Assembly (NCBI RefSeq): GCF_000420105.1
Contig: NZ_ATUH01000009.1
Coordinates: 1-40,883 of the forward strand
Length of the DNA stretch: 40,883 nt
Source of the DNA: Metamycoplasma orale ATCC 23714
GTDB taxonomy: Bacteria; Bacillota_I; Bacilli_A; Mycoplasmatales; Metamycoplasmataceae
Direction: 5' to 3'
The translations under genes and the position numbers were made by a program. Numbering within the stretch: the first letter of the stretch is position 1; each line of letters opens with the position of its first letter. Of this stretch, positions 19,408 to 28,221 are shown in pieces. A model generated the notes under the pieces. The model made no database searches. It worked only from the letters and a program-made list of their open reading frames with translations, and was not told where the DNA came from.

Positions 19408-20315
19408 TATTTATCCACAACTTTCAAAATGCCTTGTTTATTCATAATTTCATCTTGAATTATTTTTCTTTTACGTTTGTTTTCTTTAAATTGTTGTTCA
19501 TCAAATTGTTCTAACTTTTCGCCATATATTTCTTTTAGCTTTTCAAGATTTATTTTATCTCATGTATCATCAAATATAACTTGTCCTTTTTTAATACCAA
19601 TAATTCTATCGGCATATTGAAGGGCTAAATCAACATGGTGTAAATTAGCTAAAATCGTTATATTGTCAAATTTGTTAGCCGCTAAAAATCCATCCATGAC
19701 AGTTTTAGCCATAATAGGGTCAAGCGCTCCAACAGGTTCGTCAGCCAAAATTATTTTTGGTTGTTGTGCTAAAGTACGTGCTAAAGCAACACGTTGCATT
19801 TGTCCACCACTTAAATCTTTAGCTAAATCATAAGCATTTTCTAAAATATTAACCATAGCTAAAGATCTATAAGCTATATCAATATCTTCTTTTTTGTATA
19901 AATGAAAGAATGCTCTAAATTTATTCATTTGTGCTAATCTAGCAGCTAAAACATTTTGCATAACTGGTAAGTTTTCGATAAGATTGTAGTTTTGAAAAAC
20001 GATACCAATTTTAGTTCTGAACTTTCTTAACTTTTTACCTTTTAAATTATTTACTAAATAAGGTCCAACAGTTAAATTACCAGAACTAATAGTATTTATT
20101 TTATTGACAGTTTTCAATAATGTAGTTTTACCAGCACCAGATAAACCAATTATTGCAACAAACTCTCCCTGTTTAATAGAAAGACTTACGTTAGTAAGTC
20201 CTCTAGTACCATTAGGATAAGTTTTTGATACTTTATCTCAAGTAATATTTCAATTAGAATTATCAATATTACTATCTAAAGTTTTGTTTTCTTTTTCTAA
20301 TGTTTCTGTTTTCAT
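19407..20315 (-). CDS. ABC transporter ATP-binding protein (PhnC-like, P29 type)
   Basis: 302 residues; energises the P69 permease. Motifs: Walker A GLSGAGKTTLLK near residue 48, Q-loop GIVFQNYNLIENL, signature LSGGQMQRVALAR, Walker B IILADEPVGALDP, and H-loop LANLHHVDLA. These match the phosphonate/P29 subgroup (DEPVASLDP and HHVDLA-type). A ~20-residue N-terminal extension and a basic C-terminal tail of ~60 residues flank the domain. The stop overlaps the permease start by one base. It follows the binding-protein gene by 20 bases, so the three form one operon. Confidence 0.93.
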
Positions 20316-20335
20316 TGTTATTCTATATTAATTTT

Positions 20336-21604
20336 TTATTTTAAAAATGATTCAAAACCTTTAAAGTGTTTTTTAAATCAAGCTTCTGGATATTGGAATG
20401 AAGATGCTGAAGTTGTTGATGTATAAACATATTTAACGTGTTTTTTAACATCTTTTCATTCAAGCACTCAATTGCTTCCTTGTGCTTTTAATGCATCGTT
20501 TACAATTTTGTAAAGTTCTGAATCTTTTCTTGCAAAAATATAAGCACGATAATATCCAACTTTTGGTAATTCAGTATTGTCTTTAGCAATTTTATCAATT
20601 GCTGCTTTTAATTCTGCTGAATATCCTTCAACTACTGCATTAGGGTTTTTTGTAGGGTCACTATTAATATATAATGATGAATTATTAAATTCTTTATAGT
20701 GGTTTGCAGCTTCAATTAAAAGTTTTTCATCATTAAACTTAGGCGCATAACTTTTTTCTTTGCTTTCATATGGGTCAACAATTTGAACATCTCTGCCGGC
20801 TTGTAAGATAAAGCTTGAACCATCTGTATATTCTTGTCAAGTTTTAACTGGGAAAAATCCTAGTTGATAAGCATTTGAAGCTAAGCTTTGTGCAGCGGTG
20901 TTGTAATCTGTACCAACTGAAACTTCAATATTAGTTAATCCTTGTTCATGGAAATACTTTTGCAATTTTTCAGCAGCTTCAGCTATTAATTTAGGATCTG
21001 ATGAAGGGATAACAATTATTCTAAATGGTTTAGCTCCTGCTTTCATAACTACTTTATTTTCTGAAGTAATATCAAAGTAATCACTTCCATCAACTAATTT
21101 ATTAGAATATGCTTTTTGTTTTGAACCATTAATGTCATAAACTATTTCAGCATCTTCTGCTACTTTTGAATAACCATCATGGTTATATATAGCAAATATA
21201 TCTTTGATCTTGTCTTTTGCTTTGTAAGTCAAGTTACTTTCTTTTTTAGCCTTAGCATCATCTTTAGCTTGTTTTATAGTATCTATAAAAAGTTTTTGAA
21301 TTGCAGTAACATCGCCTTTTTTGATATTCTTATTTGCTTGAATACCGTCATTTGAAATTGAATTTGAAACTCCAATAACAGCAATATTTTCTGCTTCTTT
21401 TCCTGCATAGAATCTAGAGTCAAATCAACCCCCAGCAACGGTAGCATCACCAGTAGCTACTTTTCCTAATGCATCTGCATAAGAAGCAGCTTTAATTCCA
21501 ACTGGGTCTTCATGAGTACAACTTATTAAAGTTGCTCCGAATGTAGCTGATAAAGATACAGCTAAAAATGTAGGTCATATAAACTTACTTTTGTTTGATT
21601 TCAT
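20336..21604 (-). CDS. P37-like substrate-binding lipoprotein (PhnD/Cypl family)
   Basis: 422 residues. The signal peptide is MKSNKSKFIWPTFLAVSLSA followed by TFGATLISC; LISC is a lipobox and Cys29 the likely lipid site. Mature-part segments KPFRIIVIPSSDPKLIAEAA, NIEVSVGTDYNTAAQSLASN and AYQLGFFPVKTW follow the PhnD/P37 pattern, including the conserved SDYxxxxxAL-like turn, and WVLEWKDVKKHVKY lies near the end. The P37 (Cypl) family in mycoplasmas binds thiamine pyrophosphate; the ligand here is inferred from the family. First gene of the operon with P29 and P69. Two ATATATGC direct repeats (21630-21656) lie upstream. Confidence 0.9.
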
Positions 21605-21629
21605 TTTTCTTCCTTATTTTATTTTTTTT

Positions 21630-21656
21630 ATATATGCTTAAAAAAGTCATATATGC
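21630..21656 (-). promoter_or_regulatory. Direct repeats upstream of the P37 operon
   Basis: ATATATGC occurs at 21630-21637 and again at 21649-21656, 19 bases apart centre to centre. The second copy is part of the palindrome CATATATG. They lie 26-52 bases ahead of the start codon, where a promoter must be, and could be an operator or part of the -10 region. Function is inference. Confidence 0.3.
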
Positions 21657-21714
21657 ATAATTTTAGATAAAAATTTTTTAATATTTCAAAAAAACTTGTT
21701 TTATTTAAAATTAA

Positions 21715-21750
21715 AAACAACAAAATATAAAATTTGAAATTTTGTTGTTT
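21715..21750 (-). terminator. Terminator of the EndA-type nuclease gene
   Basis: AAACAACAAAAT (21715-21726) and ATTTTGTTGTTT (21739-21750) pair perfectly over 12 bp; T-rich sequence follows on -. It lies 19 bases after the stop. Confidence 0.85.
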
Positions 21751-21769
21751 AAAAAATTAGAATTTAGTA

Positions 21770-22735
21770 TTATTTTGAATATTCTAAAACACCTAAATTA
21801 TGGAATGTTTCAGTATTTTCTGTATCAAAAATTAATTTAGTAAGATTTGGATAATCAATAAAAGGATTTCTTAATCCTTGGCATTGTTTTGCTATTTCAT
21901 TATTTCTATCTACTTCAATAATATCAACCGGATCTTTAGTTGATCATTCTAAATAACAATCTAGAAATTCTTTGTTAAAATAAGGGAAAATCCCTTTATT
22001 TCCAAAAACTTTTTTTGCATTGTCTGTTTCATAACCATTTCTATGAGTTCCTTGGAAATAAAAATATGCTCTAGCAAAATCACCTTTGAAATAATCAATT
22101 GGTTCACAATATGAACTATTTATTTTAGTTCCGTTTTTCGAAGTTTTAGAAGCATTTAAAACTTTAAAGTGAGGTAAATTACCACGTCATTCATTCACCT
22201 TTTTATCTGTAGGCCAAATAAAATGTGGATCATGTCTAGTCGGTGTTATTTTGTTAAATCAAGATTGAGGAATAACATGTTCTCTATTATACATATATCC
22301 TTCTGCATTTTTATTAGCACCTAATCTTGGTTTTCCGCCTTGACCATCATATTCATCATCTTTAAATTCATAAGGGTCTTTACCATCAGGATTTTCAGAA
22401 TAAACATCAAGTATAGTTTCATCTTTTTCAAAATATTTATCAATAAAAGCGGTCTTATATATTTTATATAAGTCGCTATAACTGCCTATTCCTTTTTTAT
22501 ATTTTGATTGCAAATCCAAAATTGCATCATATAATTCTTTGCCTTTTTTTCCTTCTAAAGAAGCATAATAATTAATAGAATTATTATATTTAATTTTCTT
22601 TTTTATTTCAGGTTTGGTATTGTCATGTACACTAGGCACTTTTTCATTTTTGCACTTTGCTGAAATAGCCATTAAACTAATGGGCATTAAAAAAGCAAAT
22701 AAGTTAAAAGCATAATTTATTTTTTTATGTCTCAT
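21770..22735 (-). CDS. Endonuclease I (EndA-type) family lipoprotein nuclease
   Basis: 321 residues. The N-terminus, MRHKKINYAFNLFAFLMPIS then LMAISAKC, is a signal peptide with a likely lipobox (SAKC, Cys28), so the enzyme should sit outside the cell. YMYNREHVIPQSWF is the catalytic His region of the endonuclease I family, and RHDPHFIWPTDKKVNEWRGN matches the DxHxxxPxDxxxNxxRxN motif. FARAYFYFQGTH follows. It would cut host or biofilm DNA and supply nucleotides, together with the EEP-type lipoprotein nuclease at 32724-34889. An extended -10 box lies at 22791-22799. Confidence 0.9.
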
Positions 22736-22790
22736 ATTATCTTTTCTTTCTTAAATATTTATCTACAAAATATAATTTTTGTGCATATAA

Positions 22791-22799
22791 ATTATACCA
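22791..22799 (-). promoter_or_regulatory. Extended -10 promoter of the EndA-type nuclease gene
   Basis: On - the sequence reads TGGTATAAT, a TGnTATAAT extended -10 box, 56 bases before the ATG at 22735. The TGnTATAAT form recurs at 32041 and 34936 in this window. Confidence 0.6.
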
Positions 22800-22839
22800 T
22801 ATACAGCACTTAAAAATAATTCTTACAATAAGCTTAAAC

Positions 22840-22871
22840 AAAAAATCAAGTGCTTTTAGACTTGATTTTTT
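22840..22871 (-). terminator. Terminator of the P-type ATPase gene
   Basis: AAAAAATCAAG (22840-22850) and CTTGATTTTTT (22861-22871) form a perfect 11-bp stem with a ten-base loop, just after the stop at 22874; on - it is followed by TGTTTAAG. Confidence 0.8.
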
Positions 22872-22873
22872 AC

Positions 22874-25615
22874 TTATTTTTGTGCTCTTTTTTCTTTAAT
22901 TAAGTTAATTATTTTTTGTGTTGCATAAATTGGAATTACTATTAAAGGCAAGCAAAGTGAATAAATTAGAAGTTCTTTTGTACTTGTTAAATCTTGTGTA
23001 ACTTTAAATGCTGGAGCTATATTTTTAATAAATGAAACAATAAATAAGCATCCTAAAGAGAATAAAACTGAGACATAAACCTTTCAATAAAAGATAGGAT
23101 TACATAAAATAAATAATTTTTTATCCATTAAATTAATTGCATTAAAAGTTGCTAAAATGCCTAGAACTAAAAAGGCTATAGTTGATCCATATTCTACAAA
23201 ATGTTCGCTCTTAGCATGGTTTAAGGCATAAATAGCACCTAAGTAATAACCGACCATTGAAATTAAACCTACTAGAATACCTTTTCAAAGTGCATTTATT
23301 CCCATACCTTTTGCAAAGATAGATTCATTTTTTGGAGTTGGTTTTTGATTCATGAAATTTTCTCGAGGTTCTTGCAAGCCTAATGCAATTGCAGGAAAAC
23401 CATGTGTGAATAAATTGATTCAAAGTAGCTGAGTTGCCCCTAAAATATGAAAACTAAAATTAGGATTTTTTGCAATTTCTGCATCAATTTGATTTTTAAA
23501 AATAAATTTGAAAATAAACATTCCTAAGAAAATTAAAACAATTTCTGCAACCGAAGTAATTAATAAATTTAAAATAACTGTTTTAATTTTTGCATAAATT
23601 GAACGTCCATTATTAACAGCTTTTACTATTGTAGAAAAGTTATCGTCAGCTAAAATCATGTCCGCCGCTTCTTTAGAAGCTTCAGTTCCAACAACCCCCA
23701 TCGCACACCCTATGTCTGCGGTTTTTAAAGCTGGGGAATCATTAACGCCATCGCCAGTCATTGCTACAACATGATTCTTTGCTTGTCAAGCATTAACAAT
23801 TCTTAACTTGTCTTCAGGTTTAACTCTTGCATAAACAGAATATTTTTCAATATTGTTAATTAATTCTTCATCGCTTAACTTGTCTAAGTCTTCACCTCTT
23901 AAAGCAATATCTCCATCATTAAAAATTCCTAAGTCTTTTGCTATTGCCTTAGCTGTAACTAAATTATCTCCTGTAATCATAATGGTTTTAATGTGCGCAT
24001 GTTTACATTCTAAAATAGCTTGTCTAGAATTTTCACGTGGCGGATCTATTAAAGCAATTAAACCAACAAAGTTTAAATTGTTTTCTACATCTTTGACTTT
24101 TAATTTTGTGTGATCTTTTTCAATATTTTCTTTTGAAGCAATTGCAATAACACGATATGCTTTTTCTGAAAACTCATTATTTTTTAAAGTAATTAGTTCT
24201 TTTTCTTTTTTAGTTAAATTACTACATTTTGTTAATAAAATATCAGGAGCTCCTTTTACAATAATAATTTCTTTATTATTAATTTTATTAATAGAAGTCA
24301 TTAACTTTCTATCACTATCAAAAGGAAATTCAATAATTCTTGGATACTTTGCATCTAGTTCTTTTTTAGTTTTAAATTCAGATAGTTCTTCTAAGGCATA
24401 AAGAAATGCAAGTTCAGTAGGGTCTCCTGTTTCTTTTTTAATTCCATTTTCATAAAATAAATTAGCATCTGAACATAAAGTTGCATACTCTATTAATTTT
24501 GCTTTAGTATCACTTTTATTAAATGAATAAGAGTCAACAACTGTCATTTTATTTTGGGTTAAAGTTCCAGTTTTATCAGAACAAATAATTGAACAAGAAC
24601 CAAGAGTTTCAATGGTCATTAAATCTTTAACGATAGCTTTTTGCTTTACCATTCTTTGAATACCAATTGCAAGAATAATAGAAGTAAAAGCAATTAAACC
24701 TTCAGGAATAGCAGCAACCGCTAAAGATATACCATTAATAATAACTGTTGACCAAAATGCAGTGTTAGCAAAACTAGCTTTGGAAATAGCATGGAAAATT
24801 ATTTGCATTAATGCACTTATTACAAATAAACCAATACCAATAAAACCAAAGATCTTACCTAACTTGGTAATTTTTATTTGCAATGGAGTAAGTTTTTCTT
24901 TTGTCTCATTGACTAAATTAACTATTTTTCCAAGTTCTGTATCTTTAGCAATTTTAGTTACAATCATTGTAGCATTTCCGCTTGCTACAATAGTTGAGGA
25001 AAATAATTCATTTTTTCTTTCGGCTAAAGATAAATCTTTATTAGCCTTAAATTTAAAATCTTTTTCAACGGGTAGACTTTCGCCAGTTAAAGAACTTTCA
25101 ATAACAAATAAGTTAGTTGAAGAAATTAAAGTTCCATCTGCCGGAACAATATCGCCAGCTTCTAAAAATACAATATCGCCAATAGTAAGCTCTTCTGAAT
25201 TTATAGTAACTAAATTACCATTTCTAATAACTTTAGCATTTAATGGATTAAGCTTTTTTAAACTATCAGTGGCTTTTTCACTTTTAATTTCTTGAATAGC
25301 ACCTATTAAGGAGTTTGTCAAAAGAACAAACAAAATAATGGCAGGCTCAACAAATGAAACAATTAACTCAGTACTTCAATTTCATTTAGAATGCACTCCT
25401 TGTACAATAGCCATTGCAAAAGAAAAAAATGTTGCACATAATAAAATAATTACAAGCACATCTTTAAATTGAGATAAATATACTAAAAATGGGTTTTTCT
25501 TCTTTTTATCTTCAAATTTATTTTTACCAAATTGTTTTTGTCTTAAACTAACTTCCTCATCATTAAGCCCGGAAGTTGTATTTGTATTTAATAAATTATT
25601 ATTTAATGTGTCCAT
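22874..25615 (-). CDS. Cation-transporting P-type ATPase (Ca2+-ATPase/PacL-like)
   Basis: 913 residues with the P2-type plan: N-terminal cation_ATPase_N segment ([19 protein letters not shown]), M1-M2, actuator domain with [11 protein letters not shown] (near 177), M3-M4 with VAAIPEGL (near 304), the phosphorylation motif [13 protein letters not shown] (near 348), the nucleotide-binding domain with GDPTELAFL and VKGAPDILL, the hinge [11 protein letters not shown] (near 620), and M5-M10. Of the Ca2+ ligands known from SERCA, the M4 Glu (PEGL) and M5 Glu are present. In M5 the usual Asn is Ser (TSVAEI), and in M6 the usual Asp in NLxTDGLPA is His ([11 protein letters not shown]). Transport of Ca2+ is the default guess, but specificity may differ. 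TGA tryptophans lie near 23420 and 25379. Confidence 0.9.
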
Positions 25616-25679
25616 TTTATTCTCCTTAATAAATTAATATAATTATAAATTAATAAATTTATAATTTACTTAAAATAAA

Positions 25680-25695
25680 AAAGCCGTTTGGCTTT
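25680..25695 (-). terminator. Terminator after small membrane protein A1
   Basis: AAAGCC (25680-25685) and GGCTTT (25690-25695) with a four-base loop. On - it is followed by TTTATTTTAAG. The same hairpin occurs after copy A2 (26637-26652). Confidence 0.8.
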
Positions 25696-25703
25696 CCTAT
25701 TTT

Positions 25704-26084
25704 CTAATATTGTGGCATAGTAGGAGTATTTGTTGTGTTGTTTGAATTATTAGGGCTTTGTGGATTTTCTTGATTTGAAGAAACGTTAGATTTTCTACTT
25801 ATTCTTAATTCAAGAATGAATCCTATAAAAGCACATAGCCCAATAAATATCCCTATAATAAATAATATTCTATTTGTGGTGCTAGTTGTTTTAACTGCAA
25901 GAATAATTAAAATTATAAATTCACCAATACCCATACCAATAATTATTGGCATAGAATATAACATACTGTTATAACCTGTTAAAATAAATATGCATAAATA
26001 AATTACACTTGCAATAAAAGTTAAAACATGAAGAATTAAACCTTCTGTCGATAATTTTTTTGTTAATTTTCTTTGATTGTCCAT
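25704..26084 (-). CDS. Small membrane protein A1 of a tandem paralogous family
   Basis: 126 residues with a basic N-terminus (MDNQRKLTKKL). Four hydrophobic segments lie at about 16-38, 43-60, 65-78 and 83-97, and a hydrophilic Asn/Ser/Pro/Thr-rich tail ends PTMPQY. The core IILAVKTTSTTNRILFIIGI recurs in copy A2 and, with changes, in the B genes and at 27790-28158. I know no family for it. It is nearly identical to A2 in the third-fourth membrane segments and the tail. It differs in the middle, where A2 has a longer loop (SMTSEEAYDKLIEFF). The tail's low complexity and end position suggest an exposed or partner-binding segment; function unknown. Confidence 0.8.
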   Translation of the reverse strand: MDNQRKLTKKLSTEGLILHVLTFIASVIYLCIFILTGYNSMLYSMPIIIGMGIGEFIILIILAVKTTSTTNRILFIIGIFIGLCAFIGFILELRISRKSNVSSNQENPQSPNNSNNTTNTPTMPQY

Positions 26085-26140
26085 ATTTTCCTTTTCTTAT
26101 CAAGTAAATAAATTATACAATAAATATATAGAAGAAATAA

Positions 26141-26158
26141 AAAGTGTCAAAACACTTT
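26141..26158 (-). terminator. Terminator after decayed gene B1
   Basis: AAAGTGT (26141-26147) and ACACTTT (26152-26158), loop CAAA, four bases after the former stop of B1. The matching hairpin after B2 is at 27146-27161. Confidence 0.75.
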
Positions 26159-26161
26159 AAT

Positions 26162-26589
26162 TATTTGTAATCATGAGGGTTTTGTGGATTAGAATCATTT
26201 GAACTTGAAATAGTTGGATAATTGTTTGGCATTTGTTGATTGCTTGAACTTTGATTTATATTTTTTTATTAATATTAACTAATTCTAAAATACATGCAAT
26301 AAAAGCACATAGATTCACAAAAATTCCCACAATGTATAATATTTTATTAGTTGAATTTGTTGTTTTAACTGCTAATAAAATAATAATTACAAAACTAGCA
26401 ATAGCTACAAGGCTAAGAATTGTTAGACGAAATGCATTTTGACTAATTAATTTTAAAATTTCCGTGATAAATTCATCGTCAGTCAATCCACCACTATTTT
26501 TAACTTCGACTAAAGCTCAAACCGAATTAATTAGTATAAAGAACAGTAAGTATCGCTAATCCTTTTATTTGCTTCTTTTGTTTGTCCAT
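26162..26589 (-). pseudogene. Small membrane protein B1, decayed copy of B2
   Basis: Nearly identical in DNA to B2 (27164-27634) over most of its length. Reading from the ATG at 26589 it gives MDKQKKQIKGLAILTVLYTN and then stops. Compared with B2, pieces are missing in the first membrane segment (the codons for TTGIV and for AISMYFSIRLLF), which shifts the frame. At the other end the A-run of the codons for NKKN is seven long (26261-26267 on +) against eight in B2, so the tail is lost after INKKI. The middle (TDDEFITEILKLISQNAFRL and the AVKTT core) is unchanged. Loss is therefore recent. Not expected to make a full product. Confidence 0.85.
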
Positions 26590-26636
26590 ATTATCTCTTT
26601 AATAAATTAATAAATTTATAATTTACTTAAAATAAA

Positions 26637-26652
26637 AAAGCCGCTTGGCTTT
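26637..26652 (-). terminator. Terminator after small membrane protein A2
   Basis: AAAGCC (26637-26642) and GGCTTT (26647-26652), loop GCTT; same unit as at 25680-25695, with T-rich sequence following on -. Confidence 0.8.
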
Positions 26653-26665
26653 CTTAAATATATTA

Positions 26666-27088
26666 CTAATATGTAGGCATATTAGTTGTGTTGTTTGAAT
26701 TATTAGGGCTTTGTGGATTTCCTTGATTTGAAGAAACATTAGATTTTCTACTTAATTCAAGAATGTATCCTATAAAAGCACATAGCCCAATAAATATCCC
26801 TATAATAAATAATATTCTATTTACGATGCTAGTTGTTTTAACTGCAAGAATAATTAAAATTACAAAACTAGCAATACCCATAGCGCCAATTATTAGCACA
26901 AAAAATAAATATCTTGAAAAAAATTCAATAAGTTTATCATATGCTTCTTCAGAGGTCATACTGTTAGAACTGGCTAAAATTTGTCTAATAAATATTCATA
27001 AAACCATTATGCCTGCAAAAAAACTTAAAACTTGAAGAATTAAACCTACTATCGATAAATTTTTCGTTAATTTCCTTTGATTGTCCAT
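26666..27088 (-). CDS. Small membrane protein A2 of the tandem family
   Basis: 140 residues. It begins MDNQRKLTKNLSIVGLILQV, then hydrophobic segments around 12-34, 64-90 and 96-110. The shared core is IILAVKTTSIVNRILFIIGI. The tail, NVSSNQGNPQSPNNSNNTTN then MPTY, is close to that of A1. One TGA tryptophan lies near 27005. Together with B2 it forms the intact half of an A-B cassette, of which A1-B1 is the duplicate. Function unknown. Confidence 0.8.
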
Positions 27089-27145
27089 GTTTTCCTTTCC
27101 TTATTAAGTAAATAAATTATACGATAAATATATAAAAGAAATAAA

Positions 27146-27161
27146 AAAGTGTCAACACTTT
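27146..27161 (-). terminator. Terminator after small membrane protein B2
   Basis: AAAGTGT (27146-27152) and ACACTTT (27155-27161), two bases after the stop at 27164; on - it is followed by TTTATTTC. Confidence 0.7.
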
Positions 27162-27163
27162 AA

Positions 27164-27634
27164 TTATTTGTAATCATGAGGGTTTTGTGGATTAGAATCA
27201 TTTGAACTTGAATTAGTTGGATAATTGTTTGGTATTTGTTGACTGTTTGGGCTTTGATTTATATTTTTTTTATTAAGATTAACTAATTCTAAAATACATG
27301 CAATAAAAGCACATAGATTCACAAAAATTCCCACAATGTATAATATTTTATTAGTTGAATTTGTTGTTTTAACTGCTAATAAAATAATAATTACAAAACT
27401 AGCAATAGCTACAAGGCTAAGAATTGTTAGACGAAATGCATTTTGACTAATTAATTTTAAAATTTCCGTGATAAATTCATCGTCAGTCAATCCACCACTA
27501 TTTTTAACTTCAACTAAAGATCAAACCGAATTAATTAGTATAAATAGTAAACGTATTGAAAAATACATAGAAATAGCAGTAAGTACTATTCCAGTTGTTG
27601 CTAATCCTTTTATTTGTTTCTTTTGTGTGTCCAT
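27164..27634 (-). CDS. Small membrane protein B2 of the tandem family
   Basis: 156 residues. A basic start (MDTQKKQIKGLATTG) leads into hydrophobic segments at about 12-40, 67-90 and 96-112. The core is IILLAVKTTNSTNKILYIVG. The Asn/Ser/Pro-rich tail ends NPQNPHDYK. An eight-base A run at 27264-27271 (T on +) lies in the codons for NKKN at the border of membrane part and tail. It is one base shorter in B1, so this site slips and would remove the tail. AAAGGAG precedes the ATG at 27634. Function unknown. Confidence 0.8.
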
Positions 27635-27789
27635 ATTATCTCCTTTGATTTGATACTAATATAATTATAAATTAATAAATATGTAATGTTTAAAATAAAA
27701 ATAATGCGATGCTTTTTAATATGCTATTAATATCTAATTTTTAGTAGTAGGTCTCTTTGCTTTTAAATTTTGATAGTTCTTTTTTAATA

Positions 27790-28158
27790 TTAATTGTTTA
27801 AAGGCAAATCCTTTTTAGCAGTGTTATATACTAACGCAAAACCAATTAAACCCAAAATAAAAATAAATATTCCAAGTATCAATAATATTCTATGACTTGT
27901 TGTAGTTACTTTGATGGCCGCTATAATAAGAAGTACAAATTGTGCAAACGACAAAATAATTAAAAATACAAGACTAAAATAAAAAGGAATTATTGCAAAT
28001 ATTAGTTCAAGAGAAGGGTCAAATATATTTGAAGTATATCAAGCAAAGCACATACAATAGACATACCCAAATACAACAAAAAATAATAAAAGCAATATGC
28101 TAATCGAAAGACCGGCTACAGATATTTTTTTAATTGAATTATTTTTATTGTTATTCAT
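27790..28158 (-). CDS. Small membrane protein C of the tandem family
   Basis: 122 residues, mostly hydrophobic: segments at about 13-38, 50-78 and 88-112. The core FVLLIIAAIKVTTTSHRILL followed by ILGIF aligns with the AVKTT...RILxIxGIF core of A and B. It has no long polar tail, ending NTAKKDLPLNN. AAGGAGAAAAAA precedes the ATG. It appears to be the single-copy or ancestral-looking member upstream of the duplicated cassettes. Function unknown. Confidence 0.75.
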
Positions 28159-28201
28159 TTTTTTCTCCTTATATAATAAATTATATATTATTAATTTAAA
28201 A

Positions 28202-28221
28202 AAATAAGCCGAGGCTTATTT
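28202..28221 (-). terminator. Terminator of the large surface protein gene
   Basis: AAATAAGCC (28202-28210) and GGCTTATTT (28213-28221) with a GA centre; on - TTTTAAATTAA follows. The stop codon lies in the stem. Confidence 0.75.

Noticed and set aside
24762-25295. 177-codon open frame on + within the P-type ATPase
   Set aside because: Antisense shadow of a strongly conserved ATPase; composition follows the opposite codon pattern.
25620-27790. Regular hairpins with similar spacing that could suggest a CRISPR array
   Set aside because: They are gene-end terminators of duplicated genes; there are no short repeats with unique spacers and no cas genes.
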